This document shows, one piece after another, positions 9,296-17,511 of a stretch of 64,000 nucleotides of DNA. The translations under genes were made by a program, and so were the position numbers. The notes under the pieces are model-generated. The model had not been told where the DNA came from. It ran no database searches and saw only the letters and a program-made list of their open reading frames with translations. This DNA comes from a bacterium 1XD42-76. Lineage in GTDB: Bacteria; Bacillota; Clostridia; Lachnospirales; Lachnospiraceae. Numbering within the stretch: the stretch's first letter is position 1; the number at the start of each line of letters is the position of its first letter. The stretch lies in NCBI GenBank assembly GCA_009917545.1, contig QZDW01000003.1, positions 124,001 to 188,000 on the forward strand. The letters run 5' to 3'.

Positions 9296-11605
9296 ATGGA
9301 CGATAATAAAAAGATGATAAACTGGGTGGCGGGAATTTCTACCATGATCGTGGCGCTGTTAATCGCAATCGTGGTTCTGGAGCCGAGAAACGACTGGATT
9401 TCCCGCGCCGTTGCCGCGCGGACAGTGGCTCTGACGCTAGCCGATCAGGCAGCGGTCCGGGAAGCGGCGGCGGAAGGTTCCGCATTTCCGGAAGAAATGC
9501 AGGGGCAGTGGTATGTAAGATATATGGATTATCTGTACCGCATGGGCGCACTGGATGAGGAGGCATGTCCGCCAGGGCAGGAGAGTGCTCTTGCAGCAGT
9601 GACCTACGGTGATCTATCCGGCATCGTGGGCGTTTTGAGCGGGGAAATACCGCCGGAGCTTTCCCAATATGTACTGGAGCATAGAGATAAAAAGAGCGGG
9701 AAGTCTGTATCCAGAGAGGAGTTCTGGAAGTTTTATGACAGATTCCGGGCAGTTGCCGATACGGAGGGTGCAGTAAAGGAACTGGTGACCGATCTCTACG
9801 GGACGCCCAATAATGTGAAGGAAGCAGCGCCGTGGACCGCTTATACAAAGGACGGAAAGCTGTTGTTTGAAGGGCTTTATCTGGATGCCTGTGTGGATAA
9901 GAAGGTATCGCTTTTGGTACGTGGCTCTGATATCCTGAAGGTATCTGAAGTGATTTCGGATGAGATTGTTTATGAAAATGCGTGGATCTCCGGATTTTCC
10001 GGCGATGCCGTGACGATTTTCATCGGCAGTATGCAGCGGGATTTTCCGGTGAAAGGAGTCTTAAAGGATGAGAATGAGATTTCCGGCCAGGTCGGCGACC
10101 TGTACCTGAAGGGGGGAAAGCCAAACCGCCTGGTTCTCAAAAAGGACAGGATCACGGGAACGGTTCTGTCGGTCAGAGAGAATGAGATTGAGATCGAAGG
10201 ATATGGTAATGTGCCTTTTGCCGGCAGTTTTAAAATCTACAGGACATACGGCGTGCTAAAGGAGCAGGAGAAAAAGGATATTCTTGTCGGCTATCACATG
10301 CAGGAGTTTGTGGTGGCCAATGGGGAGATCTGCGCAGCACTGACAACGCAGCGTCCGGAGATTGACAATATCCGTGTGCTTCTGATGCAGACCGGTTTTG
10401 AATCACTGTTCCATTCAGAGGTTGTTCTGTCCTGCGATTCAATGGCTGTGCTGGAATATGGAAATGAGCCGGATAAGAAAACGCAGTCTGTAGCGGCCGG
10501 GGAGACTGTGACGATTCGGATGGATGATGCACGGCTTGACGGGGGACGTATGGTATTCCGCTCTGCGAATGAGGGCGGTATGATTACAGTGGGCGGCATC
10601 GAACGAAGCGGCCAGACACCGGTCTATCCGGGACACATGGAAATAACGAAGGAGCCGGAAGGACTATTGCTGTTAAATGAGGTGGATCTGGAGGAGTATC
10701 TGAAGCGGGTTGTGCCAAGCGAAATGCCTCAGAGCTATGCGCTTGAGGCATTAAAGGCGCAGGCGGTATGCGCCAGGACGTATGCCTGGCGGCAGATCCA
10801 GAGCAATTCTTACTCTGAATATGGAGCCCATGTAGACGACAGTACCAATTATCAGGTATACAATAATATCGGCACGTTTGACACAACGGATGCCGCGGTA
10901 AATGAGACCTTCGGCCAGATCGCAGTCTATGGGGATACGCCTCTGGAGGCATTTTACTATTCGACCTCCTGCGGGCACAGTACGGACGGAAGCGTCTGGG
11001 GGGCTGATGCGGGCAATACGCCATACCTGAGAGCCGTTTCCCTGAATGATGCAGCAGAGCCGCAGGATCTGACCTCCAATGAAACGTTTGGGGCATTTAT
11101 CAAAAATATGGACGTCAGGGCCTATGATTCAGAATTTTCCCTGTTCCGCTGGAATGTCAGGACAACGAGCCAGATTCTGGAAGAGAAGATCGGAGGCGTG
11201 GGGCGTATCACGGGGCTTACGGTCACAGAGCGCGGCCCGGGCGGGGTCGCGAGGACTTTGAAGGTGGTTGGAACAGAAGGAACAAAGACATTTTCAGGTC
11301 AGAACCGAATCCGCAGCATCCTTGGAAACGCCAGGTTGGAACTGACGAGAAAGGACGGCAGTACGACGAGTGGTCTGCGTGATTTGCCGAGCGGCTTCAT
11401 TTACATAGAAAATGAAGGAACGGATGAAAATAATGTGACGTCCTTTACGATTTATGGAGGCGGCTACGGGCATGGTGTGGGAATGAGCCAGAACGGAGCC
11501 CAGGGAATGGCCCAGGCCGGTAAGAGCTGTATGGAGATTCTGAGATTTTTCTATAACGGATGCGAGATCCTTGATATCGGGGATGTATCGGAAGAAATGA
11601 AATAA
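9296..11605 (+). CDS. SpoIID/LytB domain protein
   Basis: A 769-residue membrane-anchored protein whose C-terminal 300 or so residues form a SpoIID/LytB domain (PF08486). SpoIID is a lytic transglycosylase that cuts stem-peptide-free glycan during spore engulfment. The likely catalytic Glu lies in VVPSEMPQSYALEALKAQAV (about residue 474). Other signatures are CARTYAW, YSTSCGHSTDGSVWG and the GGYGHGVGMSQNGAQGMA motif near the C-terminus. One transmembrane segment spans residues 8-27. The long middle region (about 60-440) is unassigned, so this is larger than B. subtilis SpoIID (about 340) and may be a vegetative or sporulation-associated relative. The start is ATG 9296 behind GAGGGA. Confidence 0.85.
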   Translation: MDDNKKMINWVAGISTMIVALLIAIVVLEPRNDWISRAVAARTVALTLADQAAVREAAAEGSAFPEEMQGQWYVRYMDYLYRMGALDEEACPPGQESALAAVTYGDLSGIVGVLSGEIPPELSQYVLEHRDKKSGKSVSREEFWKFYDRFRAVADTEGAVKELVTDLYGTPNNVKEAAPWTAYTKDGKLLFEGLYLDACVDKKVSLLVRGSDILKVSEVISDEIVYENAWISGFSGDAVTIFIGSMQRDFPVKGVLKDENEISGQVGDLYLKGGKPNRLVLKKDRITGTVLSVRENEIEIEGYGNVPFAGSFKIYRTYGVLKEQEKKDILVGYHMQEFVVANGEICAALTTQRPEIDNIRVLLMQTGFESLFHSEVVLSCDSMAVLEYGNEPDKKTQSVAAGETVTIRMDDARLDGGRMVFRSANEGGMITVGGIERSGQTPVYPGHMEITKEPEGLLLLNEVDLEEYLKRVVPSEMPQSYALEALKAQAVCARTYAWRQIQSNSYSEYGAHVDDSTNYQVYNNIGTFDTTDAAVNETFGQIAVYGDTPLEAFYYSTSCGHSTDGSVWGADAGNTPYLRAVSLNDAAEPQDLTSNETFGAFIKNMDVRAYDSEFSLFRWNVRTTSQILEEKIGGVGRITGLTVTERGPGGVARTLKVVGTEGTKTFSGQNRIRSILGNARLELTRKDGSTTSGLRDLPSGFIYIENEGTDENNVTSFTIYGGGYGHGVGMSQNGAQGMAQAGKSCMEILRFFYNGCEILDIGDVSEEMK

Positions 11606-11660
11606 GTTTCCGTATCTGCCCGGCAGATGCGGCCATCAATGGAGATGGAAGGGGAAAACA

Positions 11661-12283
11661 ATGATTACAATCAGAAATGAGAGGGAAACCGATTACAGCC
11701 GGGTGGAAAAGATTACAAGAAGCGCATTCTATAATCTATATGTACCGGGGTGTTTTGAACATTATTTAGTCCATATCATGCGCGGGCATGAGGATTTTCT
11801 GCCAGAGCTTGATTTTGTAATCGAGGTCAATGGCGAGGTAATCGGTAATATCATGTATACAAAAGCCAGGCTGGCCGGAGAGAACGGCGAGGAAAAGCCG
11901 ATTCTGACTTTTGGCCCGGTCTGCATTGCACCGGAACATCAGAGGAAGGGATACGGAAAAATGCTCATGGAGTATTCCTTTAAGCAGGCCTCAGCACTGG
12001 GATACGATGTGATCGTGATCTTTGGGAACCCCGGCAATTACGTGAGCCGTGGTTTCAAAAGCTGTAAGAAGTATCAGATCAGTCTGGCGGACGAAACGTG
12101 TCCGTCCGCGATGATGGCAAAGGAGCTCTGGATGGCAGAAAATGGATCTATCATGACAGCCCGGTCATGCAGCTCGATGAGGAAGCGGCGCAGCGATTCG
12201 ATGACGGATTAGTGAAAATGGAGAAAAAATATCAGCCAAGCCAGGAGGAATTTTATATCCACAGCCATTCTATTGTACGATAG
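11661..12283 (+). pseudogene. GNAT N-acetyltransferase (YhbS-type), frameshifted near the 3' end
   Basis: The first frame starts at ATG 11661 with AAGGGG upstream. It encodes a typical GNAT fold, including the acetyl-CoA loop HQRKGYGKMLM around residue 97, up to about base 12120. It then continues as unrelated residues to a stop at 12212. The family's conserved C-terminus (ALDGRKW...MEKKYQPSQEEFYIHSHS) is present in another frame from about 12125 to 12283. A small indel around 12119-12132 therefore breaks the gene, or is a sequence error. The N-terminal 150 residues might still fold. The acceptor substrate is unknown. Confidence 0.8.
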
Positions 12284-12370
12284 GGATCATTTCCCCGGTT
12301 CCCGGATAATCTGGCAATCAGACAGTCCGGGATTGTTGTTATGAATACAATACCATATCAGGAGGCATCT

Positions 12371-13207
12371 ATGCCGAATATCATGGAAATAACAGATTTT
12401 CACGCATCGGGGCTGGATGTGTATGCACGGCTTTCCGAGGGGCAATTACTGCATTATCATGAGCCGGATGCAGGCCTTTTTATCGCGGAAAGCCCAAAGG
12501 TGATTGAACGGGCGCTTTGTGCGGGATATGAGCCGGTCTCTCTTTTGATGGAGAAAAGGCATGTGGAGGGGGAAGCCAGGGATGTCATTGCCCGCTGCGG
12601 GGATATTCCTGTTTACACGGCAGAGTTCGATGTATTAAAGCAGCTGACAGGCTTTCCGCTGACGCGGGGCGTTCTGTGTGCGATGAAGCGGCGCAGACTG
12701 CCAACGGTCCGCAGTCTCTGCGAGGGCGCGGCCCGGATTGCGGTTCTGGAAAACATTATGAACCCAACGAATGTAGGAGCGATCTTCCGTTCAGCGGCAG
12801 CACTCAGTATGGATGCGGTATTATTAACTCCCGGCTGCAGCGATCCTTTGTATCGGAGAGCAGTCAGGGTCAGCATGGGGACCGTGTTTCAGATTGCATG
12901 GACTTATTTTGAAAAGGAATCGGACAGCCGGCCGCAGTCATGGGTGAATCAACTAAAACATGCCGGCTTTAAGACAGTCGCAATGGCTCTCGACAGCCGT
13001 GCCTTACGGATCGACGATCCCAGGCTCGCGGGGGAGGAAAAGCTTGCCGTAATACTGGGCTCAGAAGGTGACGGTTTGCCGCAGTCTACGGTGGACGGTT
13101 GTGACTATATTGTCCGTATCCCGATGTCCCACGGTGTGGACTCTTTAAACGTGGCAGCCGCCAGTGCGGTTGCATTCTGGCAGCTTGGGGCAGGGAGGCA
13201 GCTTTGA
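12371..13207 (+). CDS. TrmH/SpoU family RNA 2'-O-methyltransferase
   Basis: A SPOUT-class methyltransferase that transfers a methyl group from SAM to a ribose 2'-OH in rRNA or tRNA. It has 278 residues with an N-terminal substrate-binding domain (about 1-110) and a C-terminal knotted SpoU domain. The three motifs are visible: NPTNVGAIFRSAAAL with the catalytic Arg, VILGSEGDGL, and IPMSHGVDSLNVAAASAV. The start is ATG 12371, since GGAGG lies 5 bases upstream; ATG 12341 would also be open. It could be an RlmB/TsnR-like enzyme, but the target base is not deducible. Confidence 0.88.
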   Translation: MPNIMEITDFHASGLDVYARLSEGQLLHYHEPDAGLFIAESPKVIERALCAGYEPVSLLMEKRHVEGEARDVIARCGDIPVYTAEFDVLKQLTGFPLTRGVLCAMKRRRLPTVRSLCEGAARIAVLENIMNPTNVGAIFRSAAALSMDAVLLTPGCSDPLYRRAVRVSMGTVFQIAWTYFEKESDSRPQSWVNQLKHAGFKTVAMALDSRALRIDDPRLAGEEKLAVILGSEGDGLPQSTVDGCDYIVRIPMSHGVDSLNVAAASAVAFWQLGAGRQL

Positions 13208-13263
13208 GACCGCCCCTTGCTGACAACAGGAATATTCTGTGTCCGGACGGACAGAACCCTTCC

Positions 13264-13363
13264 TGCGCCCACGAGTGAGCGCGCCACCATGAATGAAAGT
13301 AGTCCAGGCGCATTGGGCATCCCTGAATTTATGCCGCCTGATGGCGGCGAGACTTTCACAGTA
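13264..13363 (+). repeat. Dispersed structured repeat, copy 1
   Basis: Runs from TGCGCCC to CACAGTA. A stem TGAAAGT (13294-13300) / ACTTTCA (13352-13358) encloses a hairpin CCGCC-TGAT-GGCGG. It is followed directly by copy 2, between the convergent genes trmH and tatD. Confidence 0.8.
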
Positions 13364-13370
13364 ACCATCA

Positions 13371-13468
13371 TGCGCACACAGGTGAGCGCGCCACCATGAA
13401 TGAAAGTAGTCCAGGCGCATTTGGCATCCCTGAACTTAGATCGCCTGCGGCGATGGGCTTTCACAGTA
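13371..13468 (+). repeat. Dispersed structured repeat, copy 2
   Basis: Tandem with copy 1. TGAAAGT (13401-13407) pairs with GCTTTCA (13457-13463), and the inner hairpin is TCGCC-TGC-GGCGA. The base changes relative to copy 1 preserve pairing. Apart from these two copies the 270-base gap 13208-13476 holds nothing identified. Confidence 0.8.
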
Positions 13469-13476
13469 ACAAGCAG

Positions 13477-14283
13477 TTACAGGATTGAACTGCCCATCCG
13501 TTCTTCGAGCCGGAAGAGCCGCTCCGTATTCTTTCTGGCATTCTCAATCAGTTCTTCTTCTTCAATCCCCATATGGTGCGCCAGTTCCTTTGCCACGTAG
13601 ATGATGTTCTGCGGCACATTGGTCCGTCCAAGTCCCGGTACATTGCGGGGAGTCAGATACGGTGCGTCTGTTTCAATCAGAATCCGGTCTAAGGGAATCA
13701 GCTTTACGGCCTGTCGGAGCTCTTTTCCCCTGCGTTCATCACAGATCCATCCGGTAATGCCGATGGAAAATCCCATAGAAAGATACTGCTCCAGAGTTTT
13801 TTTGTCACCAGTAAAACAGTGTACGACTGATTTTTTACAGATATCCGGGTGTTTTTTGAATCTGCGGATGAATTCCTCTGCTGCGGAACGCTCATGAAGA
13901 AAGAGCGGCATGGAGAGTTTCTCTGCCAGGACGATGTGTTTTTCCAGGCAGCGGATCTGATTCTCCCTTGTGGAAAACATGCGGTCAAAATCAAGACCAC
14001 ATTCGCCGATAGCGACGATGCGTTTGTTTTCTGCCGCAAACCGCCCGATCTGCTCAATATCTTCCAGTTTTGCAGAATCCGCGTTGTGTGGATGGATTCC
14101 CGCTGTACCGAAAACGTCGTGGGTTCTGGTGAAAGCATCAATCTGTGCATTTTCTCTGCGGTCTGTGCCTGTCAGGATACAGCATACCCCAGCCAGAGCG
14201 GCATCAGCGATGATTTTTTCCGGCTGAGGGAACTGGCGGCAGAACAGGTTTAATCCAATATCGTAATATGTTATGTGCTGCAT
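13477..14283 (-). CDS. tatD: TatD family metal-dependent deoxyribonuclease
   Basis: A TIM-barrel metal-dependent hydrolase of 268 residues. E. coli TatD has 3'-5' exonuclease activity on DNA and RNA. This protein follows E. coli TatD itself rather than the YcfH/YabD branch: it begins with the DIGLNL form of motif 1 instead of DTHAHL. Further motifs are AGIHPHNA, AIGECGLDFDR, LFLHERSA, VVHCFTGDKK, GITGWICDERRG and LIETDAPYLTPR. The ATG at 14283 lies in an AT-rich region shared with repeat copy 3. It is the only minus-strand chromosomal gene in the window and converges on trmH. Confidence 0.9.
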   Translation of the reverse strand: MQHITYYDIGLNLFCRQFPQPEKIIADAALAGVCCILTGTDRRENAQIDAFTRTHDVFGTAGIHPHNADSAKLEDIEQIGRFAAENKRIVAIGECGLDFDRMFSTRENQIRCLEKHIVLAEKLSMPLFLHERSAAEEFIRRFKKHPDICKKSVVHCFTGDKKTLEQYLSMGFSIGITGWICDERRGKELRQAVKLIPLDRILIETDAPYLTPRNVPGLGRTNVPQNIIYVAKELAHHMGIEEEELIENARKNTERLFRLEERMGSSIL

Positions 14284-14295
14284 ATGTAACCTCCA

Positions 14296-14353
14296 TGCGC
14301 CCCCGAGTGAGACGCAATCATGAGTGAAAGTGATTCAGGCGCATTTGACATCC
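14296..14353 (+). repeat. Dispersed structured repeat, copy 3 (5' half only)
   Basis: TGCGCCC...GAGTGA...GTGAAAGT...CAGGCGCATTTGACATCC matches the first half of copies 1 and 2. The GC hairpin and closing arm are absent, so this copy is decayed or truncated. Confidence 0.65.
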
Positions 14354-14497
14354 TAATGAATTCTATTATATCGGAAATCATTCAGCGTTTCAAGGAAAAC
14401 AGCCAATCTTCCATTAAGCTTCCCTTTGGAAGATGACCCAAGATGGAAGCACATTCTCAGATATGTAAATGTTATATCAGGAAGGCATTGATTAAAT

Positions 14498-14542
14498 AAA
14501 AAAATACCCCGTCTGTTGCACCAGGCAAACAAACGAGGTATT
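14498..14542 (-). terminator. Minus-strand intrinsic terminator in a gene-free stretch
   Basis: On the minus strand AATACCTCGT pairs with ACGGGGTATT (one G-T) and is followed by a run of T. No minus-strand gene precedes it. The sequence up to about 14620 could be a small RNA that starts near a TATAAC box at 14620, but I see no reading frame. The remainder of the 14284-14925 gap holds repeat copy 3 and the rimP leader. Confidence 0.5.
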
Positions 14543-14719
14543 AAAAAGGGGAGGATAAGTATTAATCTTTCTCTTTGGTGATACTCCTATTATTACCGCT
14601 TTTTCCTGTGTTATACCACAAAAATAAATTTTTTTCATTTTTTTATGCAGCATACTATCCTGCCGCTATTGCAGTACCTTTTTTAAAGGCAAGGCGCAAT
14701 GTACTGTTAAATAAAATGC

Positions 14720-14748
14720 TTGCATTTTAGAGGAAAGGGTGGTATAGT
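14720..14748 (+). promoter_or_regulatory. Promoter of the rimP-nusA-infB operon
   Basis: TTGCAT and TATAGT are spaced by 17 bases. A second TATAAT at 14748-14753 overlaps this -10 region. Confidence 0.5.
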
Positions 14749-14776
14749 ATAATAGATAACAAAAGGAACCGGCAGA

Positions 14777-14807
14777 AAAGAGTGGACAGAAAAGTCCACT
14801 CTTTCGT
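14777..14807 (+). terminator. Leader terminator (possible attenuator) upstream of rimP
   Basis: A perfect 11-bp stem, AAAGAGTGGAC with GTCCACTCTTT, around a 6-base loop is followed by a short pyrimidine run. It sits between the promoter and rimP, about 120 bases before the start codon, where transcription of the nusA operon could be attenuated. Confidence 0.6.
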
Positions 14808-14925
14808 TTATGTCTTAGTATGCAGAGAGGCTGTAATGACGGGCTTTTTGCGTACATAATAAAATGATACGCACGGATGCGTGGTAAAGGCCGGAGGAAG
14901 CACTGGAAGGGCGGTGGAACAGCTT

Positions 14926-15393
14926 ATGTCAAAAAAAGAGGATTACGAAAAGCGGGTCGAGGCATATCTGCTTCCTGTTATGGAAGAAAACGGGTTTGAA
15001 CTGGTGGATGTGGAATATGTAAAGGAGGCAGGGACCTGGTATTTGAGGGCCTACATTGATAAGCCGGGCGGATTTACGGTGGACGATTGCGAGATGGTTT
15101 CCCGGAGACTGGGCGACTGGCTGGATCAGGAGGATTTTATTGACGAAAGCTATATCCTGGAGGTCAGCTCTCCCGGGCTTGGCAGGCCCTTAAAAAAGGA
15201 AAAAGATTTCAAACGCAGTATGGGGGAGCAGGTGGAAGTCAGGCTATACCGGGCGCTTGACGGTCAGAAGGATTTTACGGGGATCCTTTCTGGCTATGAC
15301 GGAAAGACCGTGACGATTCGATATGAGGATGAGTCAGAAAGTACCTTTGACTTGAAAGATGTTGCTCTGATTCGTCTGGCATTCGATTTTTAA
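14926..15393 (+). CDS. rimP: Ribosome maturation factor RimP
   Basis: Assists 30S subunit maturation. The 155 residues have the two-domain RimP layout: an N-terminal alpha/beta domain (GFELVDVEYVKEAGTWYLRAYID) and a C-terminal SH3-like domain ending in ALIRLAFDF. The signature LEVSSPGLGRPLKKEKDF is clear. ATG 14926 gives the normal family length; the frame is open back to a GTG at 14881, which has a better upstream GGAGG only after that codon. First gene of the rimP-nusA-ylxR-ylxQ-infB-rbfA operon, 13 bases before nusA. Confidence 0.93.
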   Translation: MSKKEDYEKRVEAYLLPVMEENGFELVDVEYVKEAGTWYLRAYIDKPGGFTVDDCEMVSRRLGDWLDQEDFIDESYILEVSSPGLGRPLKKEKDFKRSMGEQVEVRLYRALDGQKDFTGILSGYDGKTVTIRYEDESESTFDLKDVALIRLAFDF

Positions 15394-15406
15394 AGGAGGA
15401 TAAGAA

Positions 15407-16873
15407 ATGAATAAGGAACTGTTGGAAGCAATGAACGTGCTGGAGAAAGAGAACAACATCAGCAAAGAGACATTGCTGGAGGCAATCGAGAACTCCCTTC
15501 TCACTGCCTGCAAGAATCACTTCGGCAAAGCGGATAATGTAAGGGTCATTATCGACCATGAGACCTGTGATTATTCCGTATTTGCGGAAAAGGAAGTGGT
15601 AGAACTGGTGGAGGACCCGGTCCTTCAGATCAGTCTTGCAGATGCGAGAATGAGGGACCCGAAGTTTGAGATTGGAGACATTGTACAGATTCCAATAGAT
15701 TCTCATGATTTTGGCCGTATCGCAACACAGAATGCCAAGAACGTGATTTTACAGAAGATACGGGAGGAAGGCAGGAAAGCACAGTTTAACGAATGGTATT
15801 GTAAAGAAAAGGAAGTCGTCACAGGGATTGTGCAGCGGTATGTGGGCAGGAACGTAAGCATTGATCTTGGCAAGGTGGATGCAATTCTGCCGGAATCCGA
15901 GCAGGTGAAAGGTGAGGTATTCCAGAGAACGGAGCGCATTAAGATCTATATTCTGGAAGTCAAGGATAACCCCAAAGGACCGAGAATCTCCGTATCCCGT
16001 ACACACCCGGATCTGGTGAGACGACTTTTTGAGGCAGAGATCGCGGAGGTACGTGACGGCACGGTGGAGATCCGGGCGATTGCCCGGGAAGCGGGTTCGA
16101 GAACAAAGATTGCCGTCAGCTCGACAGATCCCAATGTGGATCCGGTCGGAGCCTGTGTGGGACTGAACGGAGCCAGGGTCAATGCAATTGTCAATGAACT
16201 CCGCGGGGAAAAGATTGACATTATCAACTGGGATGACAATGCGGCATTCCTGATTGAGAATGCGTTGAGTCCGGCCAAAGTAATCTCCGTTGTTGCAGAC
16301 GAGGATGCCAGAGAGGCTCAGGTAATCGTCCCGGATAACCAGCTGTCCCTGGCGATTGGCAAGGAAGGACAGAATGCCAGACTGGCGGCCAGACTCACGA
16401 CCTACCGCATTGATATTAAGAGTGAGACACAGGCGAGGGAGCTTGGCCTTTTTGATGAGATGGATTACGATGATTTTGAGGACGGATTTGCAGGAATCTA
16501 TGAGACAAACGTCGGCTATGTCCCACAGGAAGAATACGGGGAAGAGGCTGGTTATACAGACGGAGAATATGCAGACAGAGAATACGCAGAGATACCTGCC
16601 GACATGGATGAAGAGTATGTGGACGGAGCAGATACCGATGGAGCCGGTGAGGAGCTGTCAGGCGACATGAGTGGCGATTATACAGACGGAGCCGGTGAAG
16701 AACTGCCAGGCGGCATGAGTGGCGGGTACGCAGACAGAGCCAGTGGAGAACTGCCAGGCGGCATGAGTGGCGGGTACACAGACAAAGTCGGTGAAGAGCT
16801 GTCCGCTGATATGAATGAAGAATACGCAGATGGAGCTGATACAGAGTCGTCAGACTGCAAAAACGAGATGTAG
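15407..16873 (+). CDS. nusA: Transcription termination/antitermination factor NusA
   Basis: Binds RNA polymerase and modulates pausing, termination and antitermination. Domains in order over 488 residues: N-terminal polymerase-binding domain (1-125), S1 domain (about 135-200) and two KH domains, with VGLNGARVNAIVNELRGEKIDI near residue 250 and LAIGKEGQNARLAARLT near 320. The core ends near residue 370. The remaining 110 residues are an acidic tail containing four imperfect units of about 17 residues (GEELPGGMSGGYADR type). This tail is unusual for a Gram-positive NusA, which normally ends soon after KH2. The ribosome site AAAGGAGG precedes ATG 15407. Confidence 0.95.
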   Translation: MNKELLEAMNVLEKENNISKETLLEAIENSLLTACKNHFGKADNVRVIIDHETCDYSVFAEKEVVELVEDPVLQISLADARMRDPKFEIGDIVQIPIDSHDFGRIATQNAKNVILQKIREEGRKAQFNEWYCKEKEVVTGIVQRYVGRNVSIDLGKVDAILPESEQVKGEVFQRTERIKIYILEVKDNPKGPRISVSRTHPDLVRRLFEAEIAEVRDGTVEIRAIAREAGSRTKIAVSSTDPNVDPVGACVGLNGARVNAIVNELRGEKIDIINWDDNAAFLIENALSPAKVISVVADEDAREAQVIVPDNQLSLAIGKEGQNARLAARLTTYRIDIKSETQARELGLFDEMDYDDFEDGFAGIYETNVGYVPQEEYGEEAGYTDGEYADREYAEIPADMDEEYVDGADTDGAGEELSGDMSGDYTDGAGEELPGGMSGGYADRASGELPGGMSGGYTDKVGEELSADMNEEYADGADTESSDCKNEM

Positions 16874-16922
16874 ACAGACGGGATGCATAAAACCCATAAA
16901 AGAGTCAGGAAGTGATGAATGA

Positions 16923-17204
16923 GTGGCGACAGAGAAAAAGATTCCGCAAAGGCAGTGTATTGGATGCGGAGAAATGAAAGGGAAGCGGGAATTGATTCGT
17001 GTGCTGAAGGATACGGAGGGCAGCATTTCCATTGACATGACTGGAAGGAAGAACGGGCGCGGGGCATATCTCTGTCCGTCTGTGGACTGTTTTCGGAAAG
17101 CGGTCAAGGGCAGGGGACTGGAACGTTCTTTTAAGATGGCGATCTCGAAAGAGGTTTACGAGAGTCTGGAAAAGGAGATGGAACGGCTTGGCGAACAGAA
17201 GTAA
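16923..17204 (+). CDS. ylxR: YlxR family RNA-binding protein (DUF448)
   Basis: A small basic protein of 93 residues, regularly encoded between nusA and infB. The signature is RQCIGCGEMKGKRELIRV near the N-terminus, followed by GRKNGRGAYLCPSVDCFRKAVKGRGLERSF. Family members bind RNA, and YlxR has been linked to rnpB expression and RNase P. The start is GTG 16923 with GGAAGTGAT upstream. Its 3' end overlaps ylxQ by 17 bases, indicating coupled translation. Confidence 0.92.
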   Translation: MATEKKIPQRQCIGCGEMKGKRELIRVLKDTEGSISIDMTGRKNGRGAYLCPSVDCFRKAVKGRGLERSFKMAISKEVYESLEKEMERLGEQK

Positions 17205-17490
17205 GATCCTTGGCCTCCTGGGGCTTGCAGCGAGGGCAGGGAAGGTACAGAGCGGAGAATTCTCCACGGAGCAGTCGATAAAATCCGGAAGAGCCTGTCT
17301 TGTCATCGTTTCCGGGGAGGCATCGGAGAATACAAAGAAAATGTTCAGGAACATGTGTACTTATTATAAAGTCCCATATGTTGAATTTGGAGGAAAGGAA
17401 GAGCTCGGGCATGCCATTGGCAGAGGGATGCGGGCTTCTCTGGCAGTGCAGGATGCGGGATTTTCTGATGCTGTAAAGAAACAGTTATAA
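17188..17490 (+). CDS. ylxQ: Ribosomal L7Ae family protein (YlxQ)
   Basis: A 100-residue K-turn RNA-binding protein of the L7Ae/L30e/Gadd45 fold. The core pattern KILGLLGLAARAGKVQSGEFSTEQSI and the FGGKEELGHAIGR segment identify the family. The start is a TTG at 17188 inside the ylxR 3' end, with AAAGGAG upstream. The exact role is unknown; the conserved position before infB points to translation or ribosome assembly. Confidence 0.9.
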   Translation: MANRSKILGLLGLAARAGKVQSGEFSTEQSIKSGRACLVIVSGEASENTKKMFRNMCTYYKVPYVEFGGKEELGHAIGRGMRASLAVQDAGFSDAVKKQL

Positions 17491-17511
17491 TTAGGAACGG
17501 AGGCAGTGAGT

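Noticed and set aside
13264-13468. Tandem repeat copies considered as a CRISPR array
   Set aside because: The unit is about 100 bases with only two tandem copies, no unique spacers and no cas genes.
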